This document shows positions 41,594-52,107 of a DNA stretch of 64,000 nt, in pieces. This stretch comes from Branchiostoma lanceolatum. Lineage: Eukaryota > Chordata > Leptocardii > Amphioxiformes > Branchiostomatidae. The notes beneath the pieces were generated by a model, which had not been told where the DNA came from, searched no databases, and saw nothing but the letters and a program-made list of their open reading frames with translations. The position numbers and the translations under genes are program-made. Positions within the stretch are counted from its first letter, which is position 1. Each line of letters opens with the position of its first letter. Location of the stretch: the NCBI RefSeq assembly GCF_035083965.1, contig NC_089740.1:13441052-13505051 (forward strand). Direction: 5' to 3'.

Positions 41594-41642
41594 AAACGGG
41601 TCTTCCCACCTGGTGCCTACATGTGCGTCCACACCTGGGCTG
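41594..41642 (-). pseudogene. Second partial duplicate of the same TTC38-like exon
   Basis: ggtcttcccacctggtgcct...gtccacacctgggct resembles gtcctcccacctgctgccaa...tcaacacctgggcag of exon 40012-40177, again the acceptor side only. Confidence 0.6.
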
Positions 41643-41659
41643 GGGAAAGTAAAAGTTTA

Positions 41660-41926
<267 letters not shown>

Positions 41927-42020
41927 TCAGAGATGGCAGACTTCATTCCCTTTCCCATACTGCTTTGCTACTACCCTTCCACTGCACTGACAAAATTGTA
42001 ACACATAATTTTCATGTCTT

Positions 42021-42117
42021 GATGTGGTACACCGCCCAATGCCAGTAGTTATGGCAGGCCAGCATGCCACATGTCTGAGCAAGGTTAACACGGCAATCAG
42101 AGATGGCAGACTTCACA
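42021..42117 (-). pseudogene. Truncated duplicate of exon 41716-41896
   Basis: Encodes [19 protein letters not shown] then a stop, with its own acceptor (ttgctcag) and about 30 bp of duplicated intron (caatcagagatggcagactt, also at 41923-41942). The donor side is missing. It lies directly 5' of the real exon in the gene's sense. Confidence 0.85.
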
Positions 42118-42136
42118 ACCTCATACAGAAACACAT

Positions 42137-42224
42137 GATCATCATCAGGACACACAGATACACACACACACAAACACACAGTCACAGGTACACACACATG
42201 TACACACACACATACAGGTACCTA
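42137..42224. repeat. CA-rich microsatellite
   Basis: Interrupted (CA)n tract: acacacacacacaaacacac and acacacatgtacacacacac. Simple-sequence DNA in the intron. Confidence 0.85.
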
Positions 42225-42689
42225 AAGCAGACACAGCCTCCGTAAATACCTCTCTCAATAAAACTGACTGCACTTAAGGATGTGATATAACAGATATTCT
42301 ATAAACTCCCTCTGTACAAGACTACAACAGTCTCATTCCATACTACATTTAATTTTGTCTTTTGTAGTTCCCTAGAATTACAATGTAGTGTACAAATTGC
42401 CATACAGCTAATATCATGTACAATTGTTGAGCAATATCAAGCTATAGTATAACCTGAGTTGCTGATGCATGCAGTCCAAAGTGTGGTAACAACCCTTACA
42501 CCAGATGAACAATTGAGATTAAGTTCCAAACTCTGTCTAAACCCCAATGAAGGCCTAAAGTTTGCTGGTTGGACATGTACTGTACATGTACATGCTTGGT
42601 TATATGACAACTTTATCAAGAAATTATTGTAGAAAAAGATAGAAAATAACAAACTATACAGAAGATGATTTACACAGTACAGCAGACTC

Positions 42690-42799
42690 AAGAATAATGC
42701 GGCATGCTCGGTTTCCAGGCGGGAAACACCCCAGCAACGGAGTCTCTCATGGGAGCCCCCAGGCCCAGGTAGAAGTAGGTGTCATGAGCCATCTTGATG
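42690..42799 (-). CDS. TTC38: TTC38-like exon, 3' part beyond the LINE
   Basis: Encodes KMAHDTYFYLGLGAPMRDSV and FPAWKPSMPHY, matching KFSHDAYFYLG...MRDSV...P of TTC38. The exon is interrupted at 42800 by the LINE; its 5' part is 44906-44982. The donor is unclear (CTTGA|GTCTGC is possible). Confidence 0.75.
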
Positions 42800-44905
42800 C
42801 CATCTTCCTAATACACGAAGACCAAACAGGGTTTGTTAAACAAAAATATATAGGGACAAACATTAGGCGTATTTATGACACAATAGATTATTACGATAAA
42901 AAGAAGAAACCGGGATTGTTGATGTTTCTGGACTTCAAAAAAGCTTATGATAGTATCGAACACCCCTTCATACTAAAAGTACTAGAAACTGTAAACTTTG
43001 GACACAACATGATCAAATGGGTTAAATTGCTATACACTGATATAACAAGCTGTGTGCTTAATAATGGATACATATCTCCATGGTTTAGTGTTCATAGAGG
43101 TGTAAGGCAGGGGGATCCACTGTCATCTAGTTTGTTTATAATCGGTATTGAAATGTTAGCTTCAGCAGTTAGAGCAGATACAAACATCAAAGGTTTACAA
43201 GTGTATGGTAGAATGCAAAAACTGTCAATGTACGCAGATGACATGACACCACTACTACTAGATATACCCTCTGCACTGAATCTGTTAGAAACGTTGAACC
43301 TCTTTAAGGATTGTAGTGGTCTTGATCTAAATTATGGAAAAACTGAAGCTATGTGGATAGGCTCAAACAAAGATAGACAAGATAAGCCACTCCCTATCCG
43401 TTGGCCTGATGGTCCCATTAAAGCACTGGGCGCGCACTTTGGCCATGACAAACATAGATGCTATAAAGAAGACCTTGATAAGAATTATACAAAAATGGTA
43501 CAAGCGTGCAACATATGGAAACAACGAAACTTGACCTTGATTGGTCGGATATTGATTGTGAAGACCATCGGCATCTCTAAGTTGATCTATATGTGCTCAG
43601 TCATGCACGTCCCTCCCCAATTTGTGAAACAAGTAAACGAATACATATTCAAGTATATCTGGCGAGAGAAACCTCCAAAAGTAAAAATGAAAACTCTGAT
43701 TGGAAAAAAATGTCAAGGTGGACTTAAAATGATCGATTTTAATATAATGAACAAGGCCTTAAAAGCCATATGGATTAAAAGATTTCTAATGGACCCATCA
43801 AAAGAAAAAGAGCACGTGTTTGCAAGATGGGGAGGCTTCCTGTTGTTCCGATGCAATTACGCTACCTCTCAATTAAATCTTAACGACATGCCCCCATTTT
43901 ACAAAGATGTTTTAGTTGCATGGGAAGAAGTGATGGAATACGAACCCAAAACACACAGACAAATATGTTCGCAAGTTTTGTGGAATAATAGATTTATTTT
44001 AGTAAAAATGCACCAATATATTACAAAATCTGGATAGATGCCGGAATTATCTATCTGAACGATTTGTTGTACGAGGATGGATCTTTTCTTACAAACAAAG
44101 ACCTACACAATTTATATGGTTTGACCATGGATTCAAGACAAATAATGAATTTCAATTCTATAAAAGCGGCAATACCAAAAAATTGGAAAGATAATATTAA
44201 AAACAATGGGAAAAAGTGCGCCTCTAAAAATATCATTGAATACACGGATAGAATCCATCCCCTCACAACAACATGTAAACAGATATACGATACCCTTATA
44301 GAAAAACATGTTATACCACCCACTAGAGAAAACGAAATCATACGTAAAATTGGCAAAGACAACATCGAGAAAGTTTATACTACCGCCTTTATTGTCACTA
44401 AAGAAACCAATTTACAATATTTTCAGTACAAGATAATCCACCATTTCCTACCTACAAACAGCTGGTTAAAAAAAAAACAAATGTAGTAAAAACCGACCGA
44501 TGCAATAACTGTAAGGAAAAACATACCATAGTACATATTTTTGTGTATTGTAAAGAGGTTAAAATGTTCTGGAAGCAATTCTGTCTTTGGTGGAGGAGCT
44601 ATGAAAAGAAAGATATAGAGCTAGACGAGAATTTGATTGTATATGGTGTATGCTACCGTCGTACGGCCAACGCCACACTGTTATATTATATTCTCTTGGC
44701 AAAATACTGTATATACCTATGTTATGTAAAAAAACATGAAACCAAATTTTGCACTTTTTAAGAACAGGGTAAATAATAGTACAGAAATAGCCCCGTAAGG
44801 CGATACTGCCTGATCGCAATTACTTTTATGTAATGTTATGTGATTGTTATGTGAATTTAATGTTATGCAAATGTTAATAAAGGTTGTTTAAAAAAAAAAA
44901 AAAAA
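42800..44905 (+). mobile_element. 5'-truncated LINE inserted in a TTC38-like exon
   Basis: Starts in the reverse-transcriptase domain (DQTGFVKQKYIGTNIRRIYD, FLDFKKAYDSIEHPF, RGVRQGDPLSS, catalytic MYADDMTPL) and continues to a C-terminal zinc motif CNNCKEKHTIVHIFVYC. Two frame changes: near 44000 and in an A10 run at 44468-44477. Ends TAATAAAGGTTGTTT plus a poly(A) tail. Target duplication ATCTTGATG at 42791-42799 and 44906-44914. Style is L1/Tx1-like. 5' truncation and poly(A) are standard target-primed reverse-transcription products; low decay indicates a recent insertion. Confidence 0.9.
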
Positions 44906-44982
44906 ATCTTGATGGCCAACATGTCGGTCAGGTGTTCCAGTTTGATGCCGCCTCCCACTTGTCACAGGCTCCGGTCATGTCC
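44906..44982 (-). CDS. TTC38: TTC38-like exon, 5' part
   Basis: After gatgtttcag encodes MTGACDKWE in one frame and HLTDMLAIKMAHDTYFYLG in another, so a 1-base deletion (or 2-base insertion) lies near GAGGCGGCATC. Matches ACELWE...PTDMLALKFSHDAYFYLG of TTC38. The LINE target duplication is at its inner edge. Confidence 0.7.
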
Positions 44983-45056
44983 CTGAAACATCACAAACAA
45001 ACACCTGCAGTTATAAAGGGAACTGCTAGGGGATCATCCAATGGAAGTAAGACTTA

Positions 45057-45135
45057 ATGTCATGTCCACATGTCAGTCGGCTGCTCCAAGATTATAGTCT
45101 CCTAACTTGTCACAGGCTCTTATAGCTATCATGGC
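45057..45135 (-). pseudogene. Diverged duplicate of exon 44906-44982
   Basis: tgtccacatgtcagtcggct, ctgctccaag and acttgtcacaggctc align with ggccaacatgtcggtcaggt, gtgttccag and acttgtcacaggctc of the real exon. Uninterrupted by the LINE. Again it lies 5' of the real exon in the gene's sense. Confidence 0.65.
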
Positions 45136-45180
45136 CATGATAGCTATAGGAGCCTGTGACAAGTTAGGAGACTATAATCT
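45090..45180. repeat. Near-perfect 91-bp palindrome
   Basis: agattatagtctcctaactt...atcatgg and its reverse complement ccatgat...aagttaggagactataatct meet at ATGGCCAT (about 45130-45138). The left arm is the duplicated exon piece, so the palindrome arose by an inverted copying of that segment. Confidence 0.9.
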
Positions 45181-45429
45181 GCAATTGCAATATAACTTAC
45201 AAGTGAGTGTTTTTAGCCAACAACTACTAGTAGTATGTGTACATCAGTAATTATAAGTTGTTCTGTTTTGAAAGCACAAAGGTTATAAAAATCAGACTTG
45301 TTTTGAAGATGTATATACATAGCTCTAGTTTTGTTCACAGTATATTTGGACATTTCTGAATGTACTTCGGTCATCAGTTTCCTTGATCAAAAGATATTGA
45401 AGATGTGTAAGGGTCCTTGAGATGTTTAC

Positions 45430-45507
45430 CTGAGTGAGGACTGCATCATACATCTTACAGGCCTCATTACTGGTGGTGGAGAGAGGCAGGCCAATCTTCT
45501 ACCACTC
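45430..45507 (-). CDS. TTC38: TTC38-like exon 2 with possible in-frame stop
   Basis: After ccctgcag reads E-W-stop-K-I-G then [20 protein letters not shown] and donor CAG|GTAAAC. Matches [20 protein letters not shown] of TTC38. The TAG is avoided in frame if splicing uses the AG of that TAG as acceptor, so this stop alone does not prove inactivity. Confidence 0.75.
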
Positions 45508-45652
45508 CTGCAGGGAGTATATCATCAAGAGCAAAAAGCTTATTATAATAACAACTTCTTAAATAAGATTGTCAATGTTATACTCCTGCAGAGAGTATAT
45601 TTATCAAGAGAAAAAAGCTTAACAACTTCTTCAATAAGATTGTCAATGTTAT
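45505..45652. repeat. Two tandem ~74-bp copies next to exon 2
   Basis: actcctgcagggagtatatc...gattgtcaatgttat (45504-45580) is followed by actcctgcagagagtatatt...gattgtcaatgttat (45581-45652). The duplicated segment begins at the exon 2 acceptor. Confidence 0.85.
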
Positions 45653-45854
45653 GAATGTTATGATTAGAATATATATTTACCGTGTCGCATAATATTTCAA
45701 CAAGTATGTCTCAGAAATTGTTTGGATTTATTCACTTTCAATATCTCTAAGACTTTGCTGGTAGCTGTACTTTCAGCATTCTCTAACTCCTTGTTCTTTA
45801 AGAGATGCTTCCACAAATTCTTTCCCAAGTTTAATTAATCAATTAATACATTAC

Positions 45855-45881
45855 CTGACAATCCCTCCACTGGCAGTGCAT
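45855..45881 (-). CDS. TTC38: TTC38-like exon 1 (coding part)
   Basis: ATG at 45879-45881, 9 codons MHCQWRDCQ, donor CAG|GTAATG in phase 0. Human TTC38 has RDCQ at the same place. Short, so support comes from position and phase. Confidence 0.6.
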
Positions 45882-46558
45882 TTTGAATCACTCTGAAGGA
45901 AAAGAGATTAAAGAACCTTCAGCAATATCAGGGATTACAAAATGGCGTGCTTTCAAATATCTCCACTGAACCTGAACTAATCTTGACCTTACCTTTAATT
46001 GTTGATTACTTGGTAACGTCGTATTGAAGTTTCAGGTAAGTTTTGTACTTTATACGCTAAATACTCGATAATAGCTTCTCTTTCAATAGCTCTACTCTAC
46101 TCTACTCTTGAGCTAAACTTCAAAGCTTGAAACGCCGACTAGCAATGCCAAAATCGTTTGATACAAACCGGTTAGACGGCAGCAATCAAAAGTAAGTACA
46201 CGCCCACGAAGTTGTGTTTTTGCGATCAGGCAAGAAATACACACCTGTAAGGTCAGGTCATAGTTCAGAGGTTGGTATGCTCAGGCAAACACTGCCACCT
46301 TGCGAGATTTTCTAGAACTGCAACTCCGATGCGATCTTGAAGGATGTGAGTGCATTTTCTTTATTCGTCTTGGAAATTTCCCCTTTTTTCATGAGTTTCC
46401 ATTCTTGAACAAACTCCACATTTACTAGTTCAGTCTACATAGAACATAGACTTACTCGGTTGGTATTAAAACTTGGTGGGGTCGAGCTTCGTTTTGTGAA
46501 ATTTTGCCCTTGTTTTGTTTTTAGTCTTCGCCCAAACAAAGAACCCCGCTGAGAAAAG

Positions 46559-46630
46559 ATGGCGTACCAGTTGTACCGGAACGCCACCATCGGCAATACT
46601 CTACAGGAGAGCCTAGAAGAGCTCATACAG
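46559..46630 (+). CDS. GTF2A2: GTF2A2 exon 1
   Basis: ATG at 46559 in the context aaagATGGcg; 24 codons to CTCATACAG|GTAACT, phase 0. Confidence 0.93.
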
Positions 46631-49600
46631 GTAACTGGTCAAGCGAAAAGCTTCGTATTGGAGGAATAACATGATCTTATAACGGCAAGTCTACGAAAGC
46701 CACGCCTTGCGCACTGGTATTCCAGTGCTGAATCAACTGGCGAATAAGCCTCAGCACTGGTTTTCCAGTGCTGAGGAAAGTTTAGCACTCGTTTTCCAGT
46801 GCTGAATGGCTGTGTTCCAGTGCTGAAGCTCTTTCAGTACTGGAATTCCAGTGCTGAAACTTGTTTGAGCACTCGTTGTCCAGTGCTGAGTGGAGCTCAG
46901 CACTCGGTTACCAGTGCTGAAAGCGCGACGGAGCGGCGGTGGGTCATGTCATGGTTACCCAGTGCTGAAACCGCCGTCAGCACTAGAGCCGAGTGCTGAT
47001 GTACAAAAGCCACGCCTTCAGCACTGGATTTACCAGTGCTCGGGGACATGTCAGCACTGGAAAACGAGTGCTGACAAAACCCCAGCACTGGAAAACGAGT
47101 GCTAAAGTGTTTTCACCACTGGAACGTTTTTGCAACCAGTGCTGAGGGTGGTGTCAGGCGTAAGGAATGCAGCAGGATCACTTGCTTTCTTTACTTTTGT
47201 GATTCCACGTTGATGAATGTTAGACATCCAGGTAATAATATACGCCAAAAATAATTACTCAAGCAGCTGGATAAGATTTTGAAAGTGATTTGGGTGGCCA
47301 TGAAAATTCTGTTTACGGCTTATATTGTTGCCGTCATTAGGTTGTTTCTGTGCACGTGAATCGTGCCAAATGAAGTGTTTTAAAGATACTAGTAGTATTG
47401 GTTCGTTTGTTCAGTACATCAATATTTTGAAATTCAACAAGGAAATAAAATGTATAATTGCCCGTAGGCAAATGAGTTCCCGGGTGTCTGTACATTAGTC
47501 TAGGCGATTGGTGCAAAAATTGTTCAAATTATGGTAAAAGCATGAAACTTGGCATAAGTGTTCCATATAACAATAGAAACAATTCTAGGGGTGGAGCCAT
47601 TGGAAACCAGCTGTAACATGGCAACTGTTGCTAGGCAACTTCTTTTGCTTGGCAACGAGTGCTTTAGAGACCCAATGTCTGCATTTGTGTCTTAATTATG
47701 AGGCCAAATGACATTAAATTTGTTATGGTGGTAACCAAGACCGATATCTTTAGACATGACATTTTTTAGAATTACTTAACGTCTAAAATCTGGTTAATTT
47801 CATGTGGTTTTTGTAATTTTCTTATAAAAAATGTACATTTTCTGCTTTTGTGCCATGATAGTTCATGTAATTAGGCTTGAACTTACTTCAAATATGTAAT
47901 TGATAGCTTGTCATATCGCACTTTGCAAAATGTTTTGAGAAGACCCCTGTATCTGGTGAAAAAGTAACGTTTTTGGCAATTCTTTACTAATAATGTCTAT
48001 TTTGGGGTTCTTTCCCATAATAGAGTTTATCTAAAAACGTGTTGTTGAAATGATTCAATTAAGGTAAAAGCATGAAACTTGGCATAAATTTTCTATACAA
48101 CATGTAACTTGTCCTCAAACAATGGCATCTTCCACGCCGATACAGTTACTCTTTAACCCACATGAAGATCTTAAAAATCAGTCACTTCGAGTGATAGTCA
48201 GTGCAGCGTCAGAGCACTTATAATATCGGTAATATCGAAATTCAAATCTGTTATAGATATGCTCTATAGATAAATTTCAGTGAATAGTCCGGAAATGTAT
48301 CACGTTTTTAAAAGCGCAAGTATCTCAGCACTCCGTTTGCAGTGCATTCAATACTTGTCAAAACTCGGTTTCCAGTGCTCACGTCGAGTTTTCCAGTGCT
48401 GAACTCCACTCAGCACTGGTTTTCCAGTGCTGAACAAAACTCAGCACTGGTTTTCCAGTGCTGAAGCCACTTTCAGCACTAAGGACCGAGTGCTGGAAAA
48501 GGAGAGCGTGGCTTTCGTAGATTTGCCTTTTAACGTTAACGTTATATCGTTTGTACACAAACGTAGGAACGTAAGATTATCCTTCGACAGGGGAAGCAAC
48601 TTGCCCCGCCACCACAGATAGCACACAGGCCCAAAATGTACCTCTCGCGCATTAGTCTAAGCACGATAGCACGTTCCTGCGAAGCTATTGTGTTACGCGA
48701 AGGGGGCTTATCGGCTACACAGATACAGGTAAAGAAATGTGGTACATTGTTAGCCTCTACCAGGCTCCGCAGATGGCTGGAAAAATAGTAGAAATTGGCT
48801 GAATAGAGTAAATACTAGTAGTATGCTAAGGGAGTCGGCTACGGAGAGAGGGTCCAATATGCCATTCTTCTTGGACCCTCTCTCCGTAGCCGACTCCCTT
48901 AGCATACTATTCACTCTATTTGGCAAATTTCTACTATTTTTTCAGCCATCCGCGGAGCCTGGTAGAGGCTAGTACGTTACAAAGTATATGGATATTAATA
49001 TACCATGCATGCCCATTGTTCTGTTATTTGTTTTTCATGTCCAGTCTCAGCAGATCACCCCCCCAGCTGGCCCTACAGGTCCTGTTACAGTTTGACAAGG
49101 CCATCAACAACGCCCTGGCAACCAGGGTCAGGAACAGGCTTAACTTCAAGGTCAGACACGAAAACTGATAAACAGTCAAACCTGTACCAGTTACTACCAA
49201 TGCATAATGTCCAGTTTTGGTGGTCACTAGATAATTTTCCCATTGACTCAAGCCTTAAGAATCCTGACTATAGTGACCACCTGTCTACGTAGACCAAATT
49301 TTATTGAATCTGTGTGGTCTTCTTGGGCAGATTTGACTTGCGTAACTGCTAGAATATTTCATGAAACAGTTTAATTTTTGTTGTTTTCTTCAGGGTCACT
49401 TGAGAACCTACTGTTTCTGCGACAACGTGTGGATGTTCGTTCTGAACTTTTAGTGGTCCATTAGATAATTTTTGTTGTTTCCTTCAATGTTTATTCGTTA
49501 TTTATTCCTTCAGAGCCGCTTGAGAACCTACCGTTTCTGTGACAACGTGTGGACGTTCGGTCTCGAGGACATGGAGTTCCGTGACGTGGCGGACATCATC

Positions 49601-50205
49601 AGAGTCCACAAGGTCAAGATCGTGGCCTGCGACGGCAAAGGTGAGCTGGGCAGTAATTTGAGAAGTTAGTTGTAGAGTGAAACTCGTCACCAAGTTAAGT
49701 AGGGTTGTTACTATGTGATTGCCGCTAGTACAAGAGAGCAAAGGATGGAGACGTTCACTAGCTGCTTGTCTGCTCAGAACTGCTCTAGCTATAGATAGAC
49801 GTGGGGTCTCTCTTCTTTATTGGTACCTCAGTTACAGATGTGGCCCTCGTCGTAGGACCACTTGTGGACAGGTCTCTAACATCTTCCTGTTATCCTATCT
49901 GTTGTTATAGCTAAAACTTCTTTCACATATCTGAACGTGCTTATGATTTATGTTGATTAGCTATTGTTGTGTGCTTTTTTAGCTGGCGTTGTCATGCGGC
50001 TTATGACAAAAGGTGATTGTTTTATCGTTATTGATTATAACACAGGAGTACAACTCAAGACTTGAAATGGTAGTACCTTCTTGTTCCAAGATTTAGAAAT
50101 AGATTTTTTTTTAGATTCAAGAATTTATTGTAGTTGTGATTTCTCTAACATTCAGTTTGTGTTTGTGTTTTTACAGCCAGTGCAGGGGGCACCAAAGATG
50201 ACTGA
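46559..50205 (+). CDS. GTF2A2: TFIIA gamma subunit gene, four coding exons
   Basis: Exons 46559-46630, 49045-49150, 49514-49640 and 50177-50205 encode 110 residues, against 109 in human: [20 protein letters not shown]..., [47 protein letters not shown] gamma forms the TFIIA heterodimer that stabilises TBP on TATA promoters in RNA polymerase II initiation, in the nucleus. All splice sites are GT-AG. Exon 2 has one extra base (C7 instead of C6), which breaks the frame in this sequence. Head-to-head with the TTC38-like gene. Intron 1 hosts two transposons, intron 2 a partial duplicate of exon 3. Poly(A) signal AATAAA at 51013-51018. Confidence 0.92.
46684..48527. mobile_element. Hairpin-array element in GTF2A2 intron 1
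   Basis: Ends GGCAAGTCTACGAAAGCC (46684-) and its inverted partner GGCTTTCGTAGATTTGCC (-48527), a 22-bp terminal inverted repeat with one mismatch (GGCAARTCTACGAAAGCCACGC). Inside each end is a cluster of CAGCACTGG/CCAGTGCTG words (46712-47148 and 48326-48498), many forming hairpins with 4-base loops such as CAGCACTGGttttCCAGTGCTG. A second copy of the subterminal word AAAGCCACGCCTT is at 47005. The centre is AT-rich and non-coding. Possible 7-bp target duplication ttataac/ttttaac. Superfamily unknown. Confidence 0.7.
48751..48971. mobile_element. Long-palindrome MITE (second copy)
   Basis: 221 bp with ends TAGCCTCTACCAGGC and GCCTGGTAGAGGCTA and arms that pair almost completely (ctaagggagtcggctacgga ... 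reversed). Flanks gtacAttGT (48742-48750) and gtacGttAC (48972-48980): 6 of 9 match, differences all transitions. Confidence 0.8.
49045..49150 (+). CDS. GTF2A2: GTF2A2 exon 2, one extra base
   Basis: Between catgtccag and AAG|GTCAGA. The family needs 105 bases ([16 protein letters not shown]...); the exon is 106, with ATCACCCCCCCAG where six C would keep the frame. The rest is perfectly conserved, so the extra C may be a sequencing or assembly error. Confidence 0.88.
49394..49450 (+). pseudogene. Truncated duplicate of GTF2A2 exon 3
   Basis: After gttttcttcag reads [19 protein letters not shown] then a stop, a copy of [19 protein letters not shown] from exon 3 (49514-). The upstream intron text ttaatttttgttgttttcttcag is also repeated (tttttgttgtttccttc). 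The donor side is absent. Confidence 0.85.
49514..49640 (+). CDS. GTF2A2: GTF2A2 exon 3
   Basis: After ttccttcag; [20 protein letters not shown] through KIVACDGK, then G|GTGAGC in phase 1. Contains the TBP/DNA-contacting beta-barrel region of the family. Confidence 0.93.
50177..50205 (+). CDS. GTF2A2: GTF2A2 exon 4 and stop
   Basis: After gtttttacag; completes Ala and reads SAGGTKDD with TGA at 50203-50205. Confidence 0.88.
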
Positions 50206-50275
50206 CCCATCAGACCTTACTACAACAATACTCATCCCTGTATAAAACCTGATAAGAGAAACAATTTCTCTCTGA

Positions 50276-50513
50276 AGCCACACCAATTTATTTCCGACAT
50301 CTAGAAGCAAAAATTTTGGGAGGGGACATGATACAAACAGAGGGCTAGCAGAAATACTTGCATCTAATTGTACATGTATTCTCTCCCTTTGAAACTTTGT
50401 GTACCAAGATACAGACTTTTGCCTCAGACTATGTTTTCATGCTGATCTTCACTCCACTACAGCATTGTTTTTATGTAATCCAAGAAGAACCAACAAATCA
50501 AATTGGTGTGGCC
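50276..50513. mobile_element. Short Harbinger-like MITE in the GTF2A2 3' UTR
   Basis: GCCACACCAATTT at the left and AAATTGGTGTGGCC at the right, flanked by TGA/TAA (TWA-type, left decayed). Same ends as the 986-bp element at 37980. It lies between the GTF2A2 stop and its poly(A) signal. Confidence 0.65.
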
Positions 50514-51012
50514 TAAATATTTTCAATCTTCAACTGGAGGTGCATTTCATTTTCTATGTAAATGGGAATTTTTCATTTTCCTATGCTTTCAATCATAAAC
50601 GACTTGTTGTATGTTAATCTTCAAAGCACACGCAGGCTGCAAAATTAAACATTTTTTTAGATATGATTTAGAAGTCTGTCGACGTCAATGGATGTACTTC
50701 TAAATGTTGACATAGTCAAGTAATGTAAACATCCTATTAAATGTGACAACAAACAAAAAAAGTAACACTGTAAGAAAGATACGGCGTTGTGATGTATACT
50801 TTATGTATACATGTAGACATTCCAGAAGTAATGTCAGCTACACTCTATATTACATGTGTCATTATATTGAATTTGGGAAGGTACATTTGTCTACTCCATG
50901 TTTCAAAGGCACCGTACATGTACAGTATGTATAGTTCTAACTGGATCTATACGAAAGATTCAAATAATCATAACACATCTGTGAATTGTTTCATAAGGTT
51001 GGTAAGTCACTG

Positions 51013-51018
51013 AATAAA
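51013..51018 (+). terminator. Polyadenylation signal, GTF2A2
   Basis: AATAAA 808 bases after the stop codon, followed by a T-rich stretch. The only canonical signal seen in the correct position. Confidence 0.55.
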
Positions 51019-51527
51019 AATACTCTTTTTTACACAACCAAGAGATTTATTATTATTCATGGCTAGCAGGGCGTCAGGGTGTCTTTTGGACGCCCTACAC
51101 TAAGAAAAGAAGGAAATTGGATGCCCTTCTTTTGCAGCGGACACCCAGAAGACACCCTGTATTCCTGGTAATTACATACACATGCACATGTCAAGGGACT
51201 AGGTAGGTAGGTAGGTAGCACATGTGTTCCCCCCACACACTCACTGCAAAATGGACCATTCCACATACAAGACAGTGGAACAGCATGTAAATTGATAGAC
51301 ACGCAATGCTACCAGGTACTTGCTAATCCATAGAGCACATTGGGAAGCTCTGGTTCCCATCCTCCCCCCCCCCCCCAAAAAAAAAATGTTTGAACGCCCT
51401 GTCTATAAATCCTAGCTAAAAGCCTGTCTGACAACGACCATCAAGAATTGCCATCCTTTTCCATCTCCTCAGGACTTTTACAGACTTGGTCCATGAGTAA
51501 CATGAGATCCCTGTTGATGCCATATTC

Positions 51528-51668
51528 CTAGAGTTCCTCCTCATCATCTTCTTCCTCCTCCTCTTCTTCAAACTCCTCTTTGGTTGGTTGCTGGAGAAAG
51601 GCACCATGGGATATGTCCAGCTGTAGAGGGGTCTCGTTAATGGTTGATTCCTCAAAGTCCTCTTCCGC
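51528..51668 (-). CDS. Orphan acidic C-terminal exon
   Basis: After tgcacttatctag the frame reads AEEDFEESTINETPLQLDIS, HGAFLQQPTKEEFE and an acidic tail E7-DD-EEEL, stop TAG at 51528-51530; 141 bases, phase 0. Non-repetitive, natural-looking protein ending, convergent with GTF2A2. No partner exon was found up to 55 kb. I could not name the family. Confidence 0.45.
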   Translation of the reverse strand, partial: AEEDFEESTINETPLQLDISHGAFLQQPTKEEFEEEEEEEDDEEEL

Positions 51669-52035
51669 CTAGATAAGTGCAAAAAAATCTTCAGATTAGT
51701 AAAAAAACACACTCTAATGACATCACTCCATTGACATAGTTCAGACATTTTATGGTAAAAATCAATCAAGAGGGCAAGATGATAATGAAAGGAAAACGAG
51801 ACTACGCTAAGACTGAATTTGGGCCTCATGATCTTAAACTCCAGCTCGGGTATGTTGTAAGATTGCATTTGTTATTTCAGATGGTGACGTAAAGCTGACA
51901 GCCCCGTATATGATGAAGCTTCAGCCATAGGCCTCAAGCATCAAACCTCTGCATGTAAAAGAACCCAACAAACTTATCGAGAAGTGTAGGGGTGGCCTGT
52001 TGTTGCCAAAAATACGAGCCGTAGCAAAGCCGCAT

Positions 52036-52107
52036 TGCTTACTATTTACTCTATTTGGACAATTTCTACTATTTTTCCAGCCATCCGCAGGGCCTGGCAG
52101 AGGCTAG
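52036..52107. mobile_element. Half copy of the long-palindrome MITE
   Basis: cttactatttactctatttg, aatttctactatttttccag, ccatccgcagggcctggcag and aggcta match the right arm of the element at 48751-48971. The left arm is missing. Confidence 0.75.

Noticed and set aside
42697-42799. Start of the LINE open frame (MRHARFPGGKHPSNG...)
   Set aside because: This part is the antisense of a TTC38-like exon; LINE homology begins only after the target duplication at 42791-42799.
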